A program made the position numbers and the translations under genes. A DNA stretch of 64,000 nt from NCBI RefSeq assembly GCF_030295935.1, contig NZ_AP027362.1:3100001-3164000 (forward strand), read 5' to 3'. Shown in pieces: positions 29,469-39,419 of this stretch. Each line of letters starts with the position of its first letter. Within the stretch, counting starts at the first letter, position 1. This DNA comes from Thalassotalea piscium (lineage in GTDB: Bacteria > Pseudomonadota > Gammaproteobacteria > Enterobacterales > Alteromonadaceae). The notes below the pieces were generated by a model. It was given only the letters and a program-made list of their open reading frames with translations, was not told where the DNA came from and did no database searches.

Positions 29469-29522
29469 TTTACCCATAGAAATTAGATTACTTTCTGGGT
29501 AAGTATTACAACATAGTAATAA

Positions 29523-30029
29523 TCAATTTTTACGTTTACGACGTTCTGGACGATAATAAGGCATAGTGTGAGGAGCAAATTCTTTCATCACTTTGCGATA
29601 AACGTCTCGTTTAAAAGAAACAACCTGTCGTACTGGATACCAGTAACTAACCCAACGCCAATCGTCAAATTCTGGACGGTCAGAGTGAATTAAATCAAAC
29701 GCAGACTCATTTGCGGTTAATTTAAGCAAAAACCATTTTTGTTTCTGCCCAATACAAACGGGCTTACTGTCATGCCTTATTAACCGTTTTGGTAATTTGT
29801 ATCTTAGCCAATGTTTAGTCGATGCAACAACTGTCACATGCTCAGGTTTTAAGCCAACTTCTTCATGTAACTCCCTATACATAGTTTGTTCGGCTGATTC
29901 ACCATCATCTACACCACCCTGTGGGTATTGCCATGAGTGCTGACCATTACGTCTGGCCCAAAATACTTGTCCCCTGTCATTGATTATTACTATGCCGACA
30001 TTGGCTCGATAGCCATCGGCATCTATCAC
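29523..30029 (-). CDS. rppH: RNA 5'-pyrophosphohydrolase
   Basis: This 168-residue Nudix hydrolase removes pyrophosphate from 5' ends of mRNA and starts decay. The Nudix box spans residues 38-60 ([11 protein letters not shown], then RELHEEVGL). The N-terminus ([14 protein letters not shown]) and the WQYPQGG motif are those of RppH. The basic tail (RPERRKRKN) fits RNA binding. Length and order before ptsP match the enterobacterial locus. Confidence 0.96.
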   Translation of the reverse strand: MIDADGYRANVGIVIINDRGQVFWARRNGQHSWQYPQGGVDDGESAEQTMYRELHEEVGLKPEHVTVVASTKHWLRYKLPKRLIRHDSKPVCIGQKQKWFLLKLTANESAFDLIHSDRPEFDDWRWVSYWYPVRQVVSFKRDVYRKVMKEFAPHTMPYYRPERRKRKN

Positions 30030-30249
30030 AGGAACCCCTAGTAAATTTTAGTTATGAATTGATTCTTCCATAAACGGGGCTTTTGAGCAAATAATAATTG
30101 CTCCGAATGAGTGTAATAAAAAAGAATTAATTTTCAATCTATTGGATACAGCCTATATTCTACAACAACAAGCTTAAGCGTTTTTACTTTATAGATACAA
30201 GGTAACGAACAATACTTGCAACATGATGTTGCCCTCAGGATAATAAGCC

Positions 30250-30987
30250 ATGGTGAATCAATCGGTTTATCCAATTAATTTAATAATTTCAGCGACCCAA
30301 AAAACAATTATGATATCTATCAGTGCTCCAGAAAACGAACAAATACTTTTAAAAAGGGCGCAGGCACTTTCTGGCTTAACCTTAGGCGAAATAGCTGCAC
30401 AGGTGGGTATTAAAGTACCTAAAAACCTCACTAAAGAAAAAGGATGGATAGGACTACTGTTAGAGCATGTGCTTGGTGCTAGCGCTGGCTCTAAACCTGA
30501 ACCAGACTTTCCAGAGTTAGGGATAGAATTAAAATCTCTACCTATTAACCACCTAGGCAAACCCCTTGAAACCACCTTTGTTTGTGTTGCCCCCTTAATA
30601 GGTTTAACTGGGGTTGTTTGGCAAAATAGTCACCTGAAAAATAAGTTAGCTCGTGTGCTTTGGGTACCTGTTATTTCTGAACGACATATTCCTGTAGCAG
30701 AAAGAATCGTTGCAACACCTTTTATTTGGTCACCTTCCGTAGAGCAAGAACAGCAATTAGCTCAAGACTGGCAAGAGTTAACAGATATGATTGTTTTAGG
30801 AAAAGTTGAACAGATTAATGGTAAACATGGTGATATTTTACAGTTAAGACCCAAAGCGGCTAATGCCAGTGCAAAAACAAAAGCGTTTAATCATAAAGGA
30901 GAGCCCTTTTTAACCTTGCCTCGTGGCTTTTATTTAAAAACAGCCTTCACCCAACAGTTAATTCATCAACACCTTATCGTGGAGTAA
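30250..30987 (+). CDS. mutH: DNA mismatch repair endonuclease MutH
   Basis: The protein nicks the unmethylated strand at hemimethylated GATC sites during mismatch repair with MutS and MutL. The catalytic D86, E93 and K95 lie in [13 protein letters not shown], and GWIGLLLE and LRPKAANA are family motifs. The ATG used has an AGGA site upstream. An internal ATG at 30310 aligns better with the E. coli start but lacks a ribosome site. Presence of MutH implies Dam methylation in this organism. It overlaps the mutarotase gene tail to tail by 14 bases. Confidence 0.95.
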   Translation: MVNQSVYPINLIISATQKTIMISISAPENEQILLKRAQALSGLTLGEIAAQVGIKVPKNLTKEKGWIGLLLEHVLGASAGSKPEPDFPELGIELKSLPINHLGKPLETTFVCVAPLIGLTGVVWQNSHLKNKLARVLWVPVISERHIPVAERIVATPFIWSPSVEQEQQLAQDWQELTDMIVLGKVEQINGKHGDILQLRPKAANASAKTKAFNHKGEPFLTLPRGFYLKTAFTQQLIHQHLIVE

Positions 30988-31861
30988 CATTGCTATTAGC
31001 ACTAACAGAAACGGTTTGTTCAAGTGTTATACTTTCATGGCCTGCAATTGTTAACCACTTTGTATTAGCAGCCTCCAAACAAACAAACTCATTTTCTCCC
31101 TCTTTATGTATATCAGTCATAGATTCAGCAATTTTACGGCCAGGGTTCCATAAAACCCATTGCTCACACTGGGTTGATTTAACCTCTATCGTTCGTTGCC
31201 AACCTATATCTTTAATCTGTTGAACACTTTGATTATGATAAATTCGATCAAGTGGGCCAACACAATTAGTTAACGTATCTTTTTGATCATTCAACAAAGA
31301 AACTTTATCGTCAAATAACACATTATTTAACGCCTGTATTGACGTATTTTTAGGAGAGCTTACGTTAAAATAACTGTGTAATGCACTGGTAAACTTTACC
31401 GATTGAACAGATAAATTTTCAATCGTAAGCTGCTGAGTAAAGTCAGTTGAAAATGAGATTTTCTGTACTAATTTAAATGCATGTGGCCAAAATGGAGATA
31501 CGTTTTCACCTGCAGTTGAAAAAACTAATACAACTTCATTTTCTGTTAATTTAATATCGTCTAAGTGCCATTGTATTTGACGGGCAAAACCATGATTACC
31601 CGCATCTTTATATGCACCAAACCATGGCCAACAAATGGGTATGCCTCCTCTTATTGCTTTTCCAGGTTGATAAATACTGCGATCACTTAGCCAGAAAACA
31701 GGCAATTGATCTACAGGCTGCCAGTTTAGCACTTGTCCACCATATAAACTTATGCTTGCCGCACATAAGCGATGTTTTATTTCAAGAATATCAATACCAT
31801 TAGCTTTCTGGTATTGAGAAATTTTACCAAAATCATTAGTGAGTAATGTGATATAACTCAT
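30974..31861 (-). CDS. D-hexose-6-phosphate mutarotase (YeaD-like)
   Basis: The 295-residue protein belongs to the aldose-1-epimerase superfamily. It interconverts the anomers of glucose 6-phosphate and related sugars. Motifs visible include [28 protein letters not shown] (catalytic His) and the late ETWNPG-like LWNPGRK. Its 3' end overlaps mutH by 14 bases on the opposite strand, so the two transcripts must compete or overlap at their ends. Confidence 0.92.
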   Translation of the reverse strand: MSYITLLTNDFGKISQYQKANGIDILEIKHRLCAASISLYGGQVLNWQPVDQLPVFWLSDRSIYQPGKAIRGGIPICWPWFGAYKDAGNHGFARQIQWHLDDIKLTENEVVLVFSTAGENVSPFWPHAFKLVQKISFSTDFTQQLTIENLSVQSVKFTSALHSYFNVSSPKNTSIQALNNVLFDDKVSLLNDQKDTLTNCVGPLDRIYHNQSVQQIKDIGWQRTIEVKSTQCEQWVLWNPGRKIAESMTDIHKEGENEFVCLEAANTKWLTIAGHESITLEQTVSVSANSNVTPR

Positions 31862-31961
31862 TTACAAAGCACTTAATATTAATTATGTATGATCAGTGTA
31901 ATGGAGTAATAGCGTGTAATAAAGGCTAAAAGAATTCATTAACTCTTTCAGTGAGAGAAAC

Positions 31962-31988
31962 AAAAAAGCCAAGGTTACCCTTGGCTTA
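31962..31988 (-). terminator. Intrinsic terminator after the amidohydrolase operon
   Basis: The minus strand reads AAGCCAAGGGTAACCTTGGCTTTTTTG: a 9-bp stem followed by six T. It lies 22 bases past the stop of the second amidohydrolase gene. Confidence 0.85.
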
Positions 31989-32010
31989 AAGTTAACTGAT
32001 GAAATATAAA

Positions 32011-33264
32011 CTATTTAGTGTATGCGCGCGGCATATTACTAGGTGTGGTATAGCGATCACGCAGTGCATCTTGACGGCTACGCGTACTTACTTCCTCACC
32101 GTTAATCCACATTTTATCAACCTGAGTACTTATTTCAAAAGGATCTGCCGTCCATAAAACAACATCTGCTTTTTTACCCACGGCTATACGACCCGCGTTA
32201 AATGAAAACACATCAGCAATGTTAGCTGTAATAGCAGCTAAGGCATCTTCTTGGGCTAAACCATTAGCAACAGCAATACCCGTATCAAAACGCAATTGGT
32301 ACAAGTTATGAGTATCACCACTGATAGTTAGTAACACTTTAACACCAGCTTCTTTAAGCTTTGCAGCGTTATCCAATGACGAATGAAGTGAATCAAAACT
32401 GCTAGGTAAGTTACTAATGCTGCTTACAATAACAGGAACTTCTGCTTCGGCAAGCTGTTTAGCAACAAGCACGGCATCAGCCCCTCCTGAGACAACAATG
32501 TTTACACCAAATTCTTTTTTGATATTAATCAATTCAAGTAAATCTGTCGCACGATCAGCGTATGCAACTAACGGAGTTTCACCTGCAAGTAATGCATTAA
32601 TCACTTTTTCGTCGCGCTTAGGCTCTTTCGCTTTATCATCTTTTTTGCTTTTGGCTTTTTTCGCTTTTGCTAAGTCATCTTTAGCATCTTCCAAGGTAAC
32701 CCGTAATTTCTGAAGTGCTAGTACACGCGAACCTCGGCTTTGTGAGCCTAAATCAATGATAACAGCAGTATTTTTTTCAATAACACTGTCGAAGCTACCT
32801 GATAAATCAGCAACAAATGCTTGTCCTTTAAACATGTCATCACCACCACTAGGCGCTACAACGTTAGAAGTAATTCCGCCTTTTCTGCTGTATGGTATTA
32901 GCGTTGATCTAGGGTTAAAAGCAATACTTGGATCAAAAGTAATATCAGCCTTTTTATCACCAGCATCTCTAGTACGAGATACCGCAGACACTTCTACCAA
33001 ACCTAGTTGGTTCATTACTCCAATAAAACCAGGTGTTAGTATTTTCCCTTCGGCATCAATGACAGTATCTGCACTAACACTTTCAGGGTTAATGGCAGTA
33101 ATAACACCATTATCCATAACAACTGTCGCATTAGTTAATACGCCTTGGTCAGTTACGGTGTGAACTGTAGCATTTGTAATAGCAACACTTTGAGCAAAAG
33201 CTGATGAAGCAGCCGCCAACGCTAGCGCAACAAGAGAAGATTTAAATATTGTTAAATTTTTCAT
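32011..33264 (-). CDS. Exported amidohydrolase-like protein lacking the first metal-binding His pair
   Basis: The 417-residue protein has a clear signal peptide (cleavage after AFA, about residue 24) and the overall layout of imidazolonepropionase-like amidohydrolases, with the C-terminal ADVFSFNAGRIAVGKKADVV motif. Where the family has HxH after the first beta strand (G-x-I-D-x-H-x-H) this protein reads GFIGVMNQLG, without any His. It is therefore probably catalytically inactive or uses another site, and may act as partner of the intact enzyme encoded 10 bases upstream. A Lys-rich insert sits near residues 195-220. Confidence 0.85.
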   Translation of the reverse strand: MKNLTIFKSSLVALALAAASSAFAQSVAITNATVHTVTDQGVLTNATVVMDNGVITAINPESVSADTVIDAEGKILTPGFIGVMNQLGLVEVSAVSRTRDAGDKKADITFDPSIAFNPRSTLIPYSRKGGITSNVVAPSGGDDMFKGQAFVADLSGSFDSVIEKNTAVIIDLGSQSRGSRVLALQKLRVTLEDAKDDLAKAKKAKSKKDDKAKEPKRDEKVINALLAGETPLVAYADRATDLLELINIKKEFGVNIVVSGGADAVLVAKQLAEAEVPVIVSSISNLPSSFDSLHSSLDNAAKLKEAGVKVLLTISGDTHNLYQLRFDTGIAVANGLAQEDALAAITANIADVFSFNAGRIAVGKKADVVLWTADPFEISTQVDKMWINGEEVSTRSRQDALRDRYTTPSNMPRAYTK

Positions 33265-33274
33265 GGTTATTCCT

Positions 33275-34654
33275 CTATTCCTGACCTAGCATAAAATCGC
33301 TTTTCGCTTGATATTTTTCATCATTTCTATCATAAACCTTGGCGCCATCAACAAAGACTTGCTCAGCCTGTGCATAAATACTGAATGGGCTTTTATTCCA
33401 GATAACAACATCGGCACGTTTACCAGCAGTTAAACTGCCCGTATCTTCAAGACCTAAAGACTTAGCTGCATTACTTGTGATCCAAGTAATCGCATGTTCT
33501 GGTTTAATTTCAAAACCATTATCATTTGCGCGATACATTACCTTAGCAGCTTCTTGGTTCAGGCGTTGAATAGTAGTGGCAGAGTCAGAGTGCACAATAG
33601 CGCATGAGTTTTTAGCAGCATCGACAATGGCAACATTTTCTTGAACCATATCAAAGGCCTCCATTTTAAAGCCCCACCAATCTGGCCACATTGCCGCACA
33701 ATTACCATTTTCAGCTAAAAGATCAGCAATTTTATAACCTTCAATTGCATGGTGGAATGTTCCTGAGTCGTAATTAAACTCTTTACCCAAATCAATCATC
33801 ATCGCCATTTCTTCAGCTTTATAGCAATGATTATGAATTTTAATTTCGCCTTCTAATACACTTTTTAAAGTGTCTAGCTCAATATCACGTGCAGGTGCTT
33901 CTGGATTTTTACCCGCAGCATAATCAGACTCATATTTATCCCAAGCACGTTTATATTCAGTTGCTTCAGCCCATGCCATACGATAGCCAGCCATATTTCC
34001 CATACGAGTAGATGGTGATACTTTCTTGCCACCATAAACACGCTTAGGGTTTTCACCGCAAGCCATTTTTAAGCCGTAAGGGGCGTCTGGGAACTTCATT
34101 CCTTGCATAGTATGGCTTGGCACATTACGCAAAGTTACGCCACGACCGCCAAATAAGTTTGCCGAACCAGGTAAAATTTGTAATGTAGTAACCCCACCTG
34201 CTCTTGCAGCTTGGAAACCAGGATCTTGTGGCCAAATACCGTGCTCTGCCCATACTTCAGAAGTATTAGGCTGTGTGGCTTCATTGCCATCTGAATGAGA
34301 TTCAACTGAAGGGCTAGGATAAACGCCTAAATGTGAATGAACATCAATCACACCTGGTGTAACCCATTTACCTTGGGCATTAATTTCTAAGGCATTCGCA
34401 TCAGATAAGTTTTGGCCTACTTGAACAATTTTACCGTTATTCATTAATACGTCAGCATTATCAATACGCTCGCCTGTACCCGTTAACACGGTAGCATTTT
34501 TAATTAAGGTAACTTGCGACGGTAATACTTTGTATGCACTTGGATAAGGATTTTTATTAATGACAACTTTTTCATCTTGCGCTTCAGTTTGCAAACAACC
34601 GGTTAATGCAACTGACACCGCCGCCACTAATAATGACGGTAAATATTTATTCAT
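33275..34654 (-). CDS. Amidohydrolase family lipoprotein, metal site intact
   Basis: The 459-residue protein has a lipobox (LTGC, C20), so it is probably anchored in the envelope. The metallohydrolase site is complete: H106-S-H108, then HNHCYKAEE, FHHAIEGYK and the late IVHSDS Asp. It belongs to the imidazolonepropionase-like amidohydrolases; members include exported peptidases and prolidase-like enzymes, but the substrate here is unknown. It is first in a two-gene operon with the His-less homologue. Confidence 0.88.
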   Translation of the reverse strand: MNKYLPSLLVAAVSVALTGCLQTEAQDEKVVINKNPYPSAYKVLPSQVTLIKNATVLTGTGERIDNADVLMNNGKIVQVGQNLSDANALEINAQGKWVTPGVIDVHSHLGVYPSPSVESHSDGNEATQPNTSEVWAEHGIWPQDPGFQAARAGGVTTLQILPGSANLFGGRGVTLRNVPSHTMQGMKFPDAPYGLKMACGENPKRVYGGKKVSPSTRMGNMAGYRMAWAEATEYKRAWDKYESDYAAGKNPEAPARDIELDTLKSVLEGEIKIHNHCYKAEEMAMMIDLGKEFNYDSGTFHHAIEGYKIADLLAENGNCAAMWPDWWGFKMEAFDMVQENVAIVDAAKNSCAIVHSDSATTIQRLNQEAAKVMYRANDNGFEIKPEHAITWITSNAAKSLGLEDTGSLTAGKRADVVIWNKSPFSIYAQAEQVFVDGAKVYDRNDEKYQAKSDFMLGQE

Positions 34655-34864
34655 AGTAGTTTTCCCTTATAGCTTATCGAATGGGTGCGATAAATAGAAA
34701 TAGCGTTATAAATTTTTAGGATTCAACAATATTACGAATAACCGCACTGAGCAATAGATTAAGGCTTTTCAATCGGTGTTCTGCGACAGGTTGACCAATA
34801 ATTAGGACAAATAGCAGACATGATAATCAACATAGCTGTTGTAACGAATTGCTAAAAATGATGG

Positions 34865-35461
34865 TTAAAGATACTTTTGAAATTTTTTGCGACGAAACCA
34901 CAATAAAATGGCTACAATTGTCGCATAGATAATGGGTTGTACCACATCTGATTTAACCGACATATAAAAGTGAACACTCGCCAAAATAATGGCTAAATAC
35001 ACCCAGTTATGTAACTTCTGCCACGACTTACCCATTTTACGCTTCACACGAGCTGTTGACGTTAACGTCAGTGACAACAAAATAACTATCGCAGCCATAC
35101 CCAAAGTCATGTAAGGCCTCTCAATAATTTCGGTAATAAATAAACGCCAATCAAATTGAACCTCAAAAGCCAGAAAGCTCAGCAAATGCATCAGCGCATA
35201 AACAAAGCTATAAACCCCTAACATCCGTCGGTAATTGATGAGCGAAGTAAACTTAAATAGGCGTATAACGGGTGTAATACTCAAACTAATAATTAATAAA
35301 TTTAATGCACCAATACCGGTAAAATGTAACACTGCTTCAACTGGGTCAGCACCAAGACCATCATTAAGGGCAAGCCAGTATTCATTCACCAGTAACAATA
35401 TACAAATACAATGAATAACGGCTTTCACAACGATAATTTTTTGCCGTAACTGACTTTGCAT
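34865..35461 (-). CDS. msrQ: Protein-methionine-sulfoxide reductase haem-binding subunit
   Basis: The 198-residue protein has six membrane segments of the ferric-reductase-like type, with His residues for haem in LHFTGIGAL, YALMHLLSF and KLHNWVYLA. It passes electrons from the quinone pool to MsrP, which repairs oxidised methionines in periplasmic proteins. Its ATG overlaps the msrP stop (TAATG), so the two are coupled. Confidence 0.93.
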   Translation of the reverse strand: MQSQLRQKIIVVKAVIHCICILLLVNEYWLALNDGLGADPVEAVLHFTGIGALNLLIISLSITPVIRLFKFTSLINYRRMLGVYSFVYALMHLLSFLAFEVQFDWRLFITEIIERPYMTLGMAAIVILLSLTLTSTARVKRKMGKSWQKLHNWVYLAIILASVHFYMSVKSDVVQPIIYATIVAILLWFRRKKFQKYL

Positions 35462-36459
35462 TAATAATTAGCCCGAAGATCCATACCTTTATATAAATGA
35501 GCAACTTGCTCACCATAACCATTAAACATTTGGGTATCAATACGATTTCGCGCCAGCAGGCCTCCAGTGGTTATTCTGCGTTCACTAGCTTGACTCCATC
35601 TTGGATGATCAACCCCAGGGTTTACATTGGCATAAAAGCCATATTCATTGGCCGCTAATTGATTCCAGGTAGTCGGAGGTTGTTTATCTAATAAGGTAAT
35701 GCCAACAATTGATTTAATACTTTTAAAGCCATATTTCCAAGGCACTACAAGGCGAATAGGTGCACCATTTTGTGGAGGTAATGTTTTGCCATATAAACCT
35801 ACAGCCATTAATGTCAGTGGGTTTTCAGCTTCATCAATACGTAACCCCTCTACATAAGGGTAGTTTATACCACCACCAAGCCTTCGACTTGCTTGACCCG
35901 GCATTTGCTCTGGGTCTTCAAGAGTTTCAAAGGCAACATATTTTGCCGATGATAAAGGCTTAGCTTTAGCGAGCAGTGTTGACAATTGAAATCCAACCCA
36001 AGGAATTACCATCGACCACGCTTCAACACAACGTAATCGATAAATACGTTCTTCAAGGGCAAATAAGCGTGTTAAATCGTCGTAGTCTAGGATTATTTTA
36101 TTTTCAACTTGCCCAGATATAGTTAATTGCCATGGGTTTGTTTGAAACGACTGTGCATTATTAACTGGGTCGCTTTTAGATGCACCAAACTCATAAAAGT
36201 TATTATGACTAATCACTTTACTTTCTGGGGTTAGAATTTGTTGTTTATCGCTTTGTGGCAGATAGGTTAATGGCTCTGTAATAAATGTTTTTTTGGCTGA
36301 TTTAGAGAACCAATCTAACGAATGGGCAGGTGTAGACATTAATGCCCCTGCGCCTAAAAACCCCATGTTTTTTAATAAAGTACGACGCTGACGATAAACT
36401 GATTCGTCGGTAACATCGTTTGCGGTAAGTTGCCAGCTTTTGGGGATTTTTATACGCAT
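35461..36459 (-). CDS. msrP: Protein-methionine-sulfoxide reductase catalytic subunit (molybdopterin)
   Basis: The 332-residue protein has a Tat signal (R25-R26 in [12 protein letters not shown]) and the sulfite-oxidase fold. C144 in [10 protein letters not shown] ligates molybdenum. It is the YedY/MsrP enzyme, which reduces methionine sulfoxide in the periplasm. It needs plain molybdopterin and Tat export. It is first of the msrPQ pair. The molybdenum-related XdhC/MocA operon lies 2 kb away. Confidence 0.94.
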   Translation of the reverse strand: MRIKIPKSWQLTANDVTDESVYRQRRTLLKNMGFLGAGALMSTPAHSLDWFSKSAKKTFITEPLTYLPQSDKQQILTPESKVISHNNFYEFGASKSDPVNNAQSFQTNPWQLTISGQVENKIILDYDDLTRLFALEERIYRLRCVEAWSMVIPWVGFQLSTLLAKAKPLSSAKYVAFETLEDPEQMPGQASRRLGGGINYPYVEGLRIDEAENPLTLMAVGLYGKTLPPQNGAPIRLVVPWKYGFKSIKSIVGITLLDKQPPTTWNQLAANEYGFYANVNPGVDHPRWSQASERRITTGGLLARNRIDTQMFNGYGEQVAHLYKGMDLRANY

Positions 36460-36484
36460 AATATTAGCCTATTAAGTTTGGTGT

Positions 36485-36543
36485 ATTTACCCAAACCACC
36501 TCAAGATACGAGTTACAGTTGGAATTGAGCTGGCTTGGGTATA
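36485..36543. mobile_element. Internally deleted family C element (59 bp)
   Basis: The left 40 bases (TTTACCCAAACCACCTCAAG and following) match the left end of the element at 7281-7545, and the right 13 bases (TGGCTTGGGTATA) match its right end. The middle 200 or so bases are missing. Confidence 0.7.
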
Positions 36544-36591
36544 GATTACAGACCTGACAATCGACTAATATTATTCACTATGCTGTAAATT

Positions 36592-36963
36592 TTATGATTT
36601 AGTTTCAGCAAATTGTGTTAAATATTCAACAATATCAGAAGACTCGTAAAGCCAAGTATCTGTACCCTCTTTATTGGCAATACGTAAGCAGGGCACTTTG
36701 CGTTTACCGCCAAACTTAATTAATTCATCTTGATAAGCAAGTTGCTGGTTAATATTTCTTAATTCAATATTAAAACCGTTACGTTTCATCGCTCTGCGAA
36801 CCTTTACACAAAAGGGGCAAGCGGGCAACTGATATAAACTTAAATGAGCAAGTTTTTGGTCAAGTTCAGCTTGTTGCTCTGTGCTTAATTTAGGTGAAGA
36901 CGGTGAAAAAATAAAATTTAATACTAAAATAACGCGCCCTACAATCCAGCGAATAATAAACAT
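36592..36963 (-). CDS. Membrane-anchored glutaredoxin-like protein
   Basis: The 123-residue protein has an N-terminal hydrophobic segment (about residues 1-20) and a glutaredoxin/GST N-terminal-like domain with the dithiol motif CPFC (residues 50-53 region) and cis-Pro in KVPCLRI. It probably exchanges disulfides on the cytoplasmic side or at the membrane. It is upstream of the msrP gene on the same strand but separated by a family C remnant, so co-regulation is uncertain. Confidence 0.85.
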   Translation of the reverse strand: MFIIRWIVGRVILVLNFIFSPSSPKLSTEQQAELDQKLAHLSLYQLPACPFCVKVRRAMKRNGFNIELRNINQQLAYQDELIKFGGKRKVPCLRIANKEGTDTWLYESSDIVEYLTQFAETKS

Positions 36964-37030
36964 AAATAGAAATCCAAAATTAAATTACGCTGTTTAATAC
37001 AGCAAAAAGTTGTTAAAAATAATGTATTGA

Positions 37031-37582
37031 TTACCACATTAAATCATCAGGGATCTGATAATCTGCGTAAGGGTCACTTTCATCGACTTGCTCTGCTTCT
37101 GTTTTATCATTTTTAACCAAAATAATAGTACTATCGAGCGTCGAAATTTTTTCTGCAGTCTCACGAGTAACAACATAAGTCATATTATCTAAGCCACACA
37201 GCGCTAAACGCCCATTAACCAGAGCTTTATGGGTTACGTCATCTACATATAGTTTTTTAACAACGCCATGAAAGTTATAGTTATAAACTGACTCGCCCTG
37301 TGGCGCTTTAAATTGATGACTCGTTAAAATTTGTAATATGCGTTGCTGTAGCTCTTTTTGCGCAAGCTGTTTTTTCTTTTCTTCGTTTAATGCGTTGTCT
37401 TTTTCTTGCTTTGCTAATCTTGTTTTTTCAAGATCTTGCTTAACTTGTTCTTGCAAACTAACTTCCACATTTGCTCCACTGCGCTTTTGCTTATTTTTTT
37501 TACGCTTATCAGCATTAGCTTGACGCGCTTTTTGCTTAGTGGTTAAGCCTGCTTTTAATAATTGTTCTTGAAGTGATGCCAT
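37031..37582 (-). CDS. DUF2058 family protein (YaiL-like)
   Basis: The protein starts MASLQEQLLKAGL, typical of YaiL/DUF2058 nucleoprotein-like proteins, followed by a long Lys/Gln/Glu-rich charged helix (residues 15-85) and a globular C-terminus. The start was chosen at this conserved Met, eight codons inside a longer frame. The charged helix suggests RNA or ribosome association. Function unknown. Confidence 0.88.
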   Translation of the reverse strand: MASLQEQLLKAGLTTKQKARQANADKRKKNKQKRSGANVEVSLQEQVKQDLEKTRLAKQEKDNALNEEKKKQLAQKELQQRILQILTSHQFKAPQGESVYNYNFHGVVKKLYVDDVTHKALVNGRLALCGLDNMTYVVTRETAEKISTLDSTIILVKNDKTEAEQVDESDPYADYQIPDDLMW

Positions 37583-37733
37583 GGTAATCCTAATTAACAG
37601 ACCCAAACATTGATAATGGGCGCTATTCTAACAACTAAATGGAAATTTAAAAACTTGATTCAGTTAATTTTTAAGTTTAAAGCTACAACAAAAATCAAGG
37701 GGCGTAGACCTTAATAACAAACTATAACCTTTA

Positions 37734-38360
37734 CTAACGCGAATAAAGTGCCCTTAGCGCAGTTAATTGTTCTGGAGTATCAAGATCAACAAATGCTTGT
37801 GGAAAATGAACCGCGTTTATGCGGGAAAAATGTGCTGATATTATAGCTTTTGCTCCCTTATCCCCCGCTAACAAGCACAATTGATGGTAATATCGCTGAT
37901 TAAAAATAACGGGTGGAGAAACCTGTGAAGGTAAGATCTTCCCTTGGTTTATTGAGTTACTTGGTAGATTGCTAGCAACAGTAATAATGTCTTCAGAAAA
38001 ATTATGCGAGGCAATAAATTCTTGCACATTAGTTGCATTCAATTGCCATTGATCACCCAGTATAAAAATCAAGTTTTCATACTGAGATTGTAATGCTTTG
38101 GTCGCACAAGCTATAGAAATACCAAGCCCTTCTGTCCAATATTTATTTTCTAAAACATTAACTTTCGGCAGTGATTTTAGCGCAGCACTTACTTGCTCGA
38201 CCTGATAACCGACTACACAATAGATAGGTAAATTAAGTAGTAATAATTCATGGCATTGCTTGGTTATTAACGCTTGCCCTTGAATACTGACTAAGTGTTT
38301 ATTTTGCCCTAATCGACTAGAGCATCCTGCTGCCAAAACAACAATAGCAAGAGGTTTCAT
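37734..38360 (-). CDS. MobA/MocA-like nucleotidyltransferase
   Basis: The 208-residue protein has the nucleotidyltransferase signature LAAGCSSRLGQNK (about residues 9-21), and resembles MocA, which makes molybdopterin cytosine dinucleotide. The start adjoins the xdhC stop (4-base gap), with AAGG upstream; a longer frame would add a 28-residue leader overlapping xdhC. It is last in a SufS-SufU-XdhC-MocA operon, which favours a role in molybdenum cofactor maturation for a xanthine dehydrogenase-type enzyme not present in the window. Confidence 0.82.
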   Translation of the reverse strand: MKPLAIVVLAAGCSSRLGQNKHLVSIQGQALITKQCHELLLLNLPIYCVVGYQVEQVSAALKSLPKVNVLENKYWTEGLGISIACATKALQSQYENLIFILGDQWQLNATNVQEFIASHNFSEDIITVASNLPSNSINQGKILPSQVSPPVIFNQRYYHQLCLLAGDKGAKAIISAHFSRINAVHFPQAFVDLDTPEQLTALRALYSR

Positions 38361-38364
38361 GAGA

Positions 38365-39384
38365 TTACCTTTGGTAAATGTAAGGGAAACAGTTTTGTTT
38401 ACGTTTTTCGTTTTGGCTAAAGTGTAGTTGTATTTGTGCAGCAATTGACAAGGCTATCGCTTGCGGGCCTCTCCCGCCTAGATCTAATCCGATAGGCCCA
38501 TATAATCGCCCCTCAATTTCAGACTCTGTTAACGTTAGAGGTGTAATTAATTTGTCGCGGCGGCCTTTAGGCCCTAATACACCAATATAAGAAAGTGATG
38601 ACTGCCAAGCTTTATCAACTATAACGCTATCCGACTCAAGGTTATGTGTCATAACAACTGCGCCATCAAAGCCATCAAAATCATGTACACTAATATGCTC
38701 TGCACGAATTTTTTTTCGTTGGCAGCCCAAAAAGCAAGGCTGATCTAGATATTGCTGACGATGATCCCATACTTCTACTTGCCAACCCATTTGTAATAAC
38801 AATTGAGCAACTGGCTCTGCATCAGGTCCTGCACCGCAAATAACAACTGAAATTGGTGGAATAATTGGTACTACAAGTATGTGGCTATCATGTAGAGATT
38901 TTGCGTTTAGCTTATGTAAAAAGTCATCAAGCTCACTTGAGCCAGCAGTAGTGTTAGTAAAGTATGCTTCTGCTGGTTTTAGGGTATTTATTATTTGGCA
39001 ATAAGCCCCTAGTTGTCTTGTTTTAGCGGCCGATATAACCTTAGCAAAGTCTAGATGATTATTTTCTGGCGTTAATGGCTGTAATAAAATATCGATTGCG
39101 CCATCACACCCTAAGCCTAAGCCCCATAACAACTCACTATCCGCTTTTAAATCGTATTGAATAATAAGAGATTGGTTATCATTAAGCGCCTGCTGCGCGT
39201 GTAAACAGATATCTGCTTCTAAACAACCACCGCTAAGCAACCCAATACAGTTTCCATTTGCTGAAATCAGCATCATGGTGCCGGTTTTACGATAAGTAGA
39301 GCCCTTAGTCGCACAAATAGTTGCAAGCACATAACGTTCATTAACATTAAAATAATGAATAAATTGCAGCCAGTTTTCTTGCAT
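38365..39384 (-). CDS. XdhC/CoxI family molybdenum cofactor chaperone
   Basis: The 339-residue protein has the N-terminal XdhC/CoxI domain (ATICATKGSTYRKTGTMM and GGCLEADI) and the C-terminal Rossmann domain (VVICGAGPDAEPVAQLL; GPIGLDLGGRGPQAIALSI). XdhC proteins bind molybdenum cofactor, protect it during sulfuration and insert it into xanthine dehydrogenase. It is 35 bases after a SufU-like gene and 4 bases before the MocA-like gene. Confidence 0.92.
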   Translation of the reverse strand: MQENWLQFIHYFNVNERYVLATICATKGSTYRKTGTMMLISANGNCIGLLSGGCLEADICLHAQQALNDNQSLIIQYDLKADSELLWGLGLGCDGAIDILLQPLTPENNHLDFAKVISAAKTRQLGAYCQIINTLKPAEAYFTNTTAGSSELDDFLHKLNAKSLHDSHILVVPIIPPISVVICGAGPDAEPVAQLLLQMGWQVEVWDHRQQYLDQPCFLGCQRKKIRAEHISVHDFDGFDGAVVMTHNLESDSVIVDKAWQSSLSYIGVLGPKGRRDKLITPLTLTESEIEGRLYGPIGLDLGGRGPQAIALSIAAQIQLHFSQNEKRKQNCFPYIYQR

Positions 39385-39419
39385 TATTGTACTCGATAGT
39401 TCCAGTCTAATTTAGATAA

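Noticed and set aside
30250..30310. Internal ATG at 30310 as the only mutH start
   Set aside because: It aligns with E. coli MutH, but there is no ribosome site before it, while the ATG at 30250 has one; left as an open alternative.
32417..33163. Two plus-strand frames of 98 and 135 codons opposite the amidohydrolase-like gene
   Set aside because: They are antisense shadows of a gene with a signal peptide and family motifs; composition is low-complexity and no start signals are seen.
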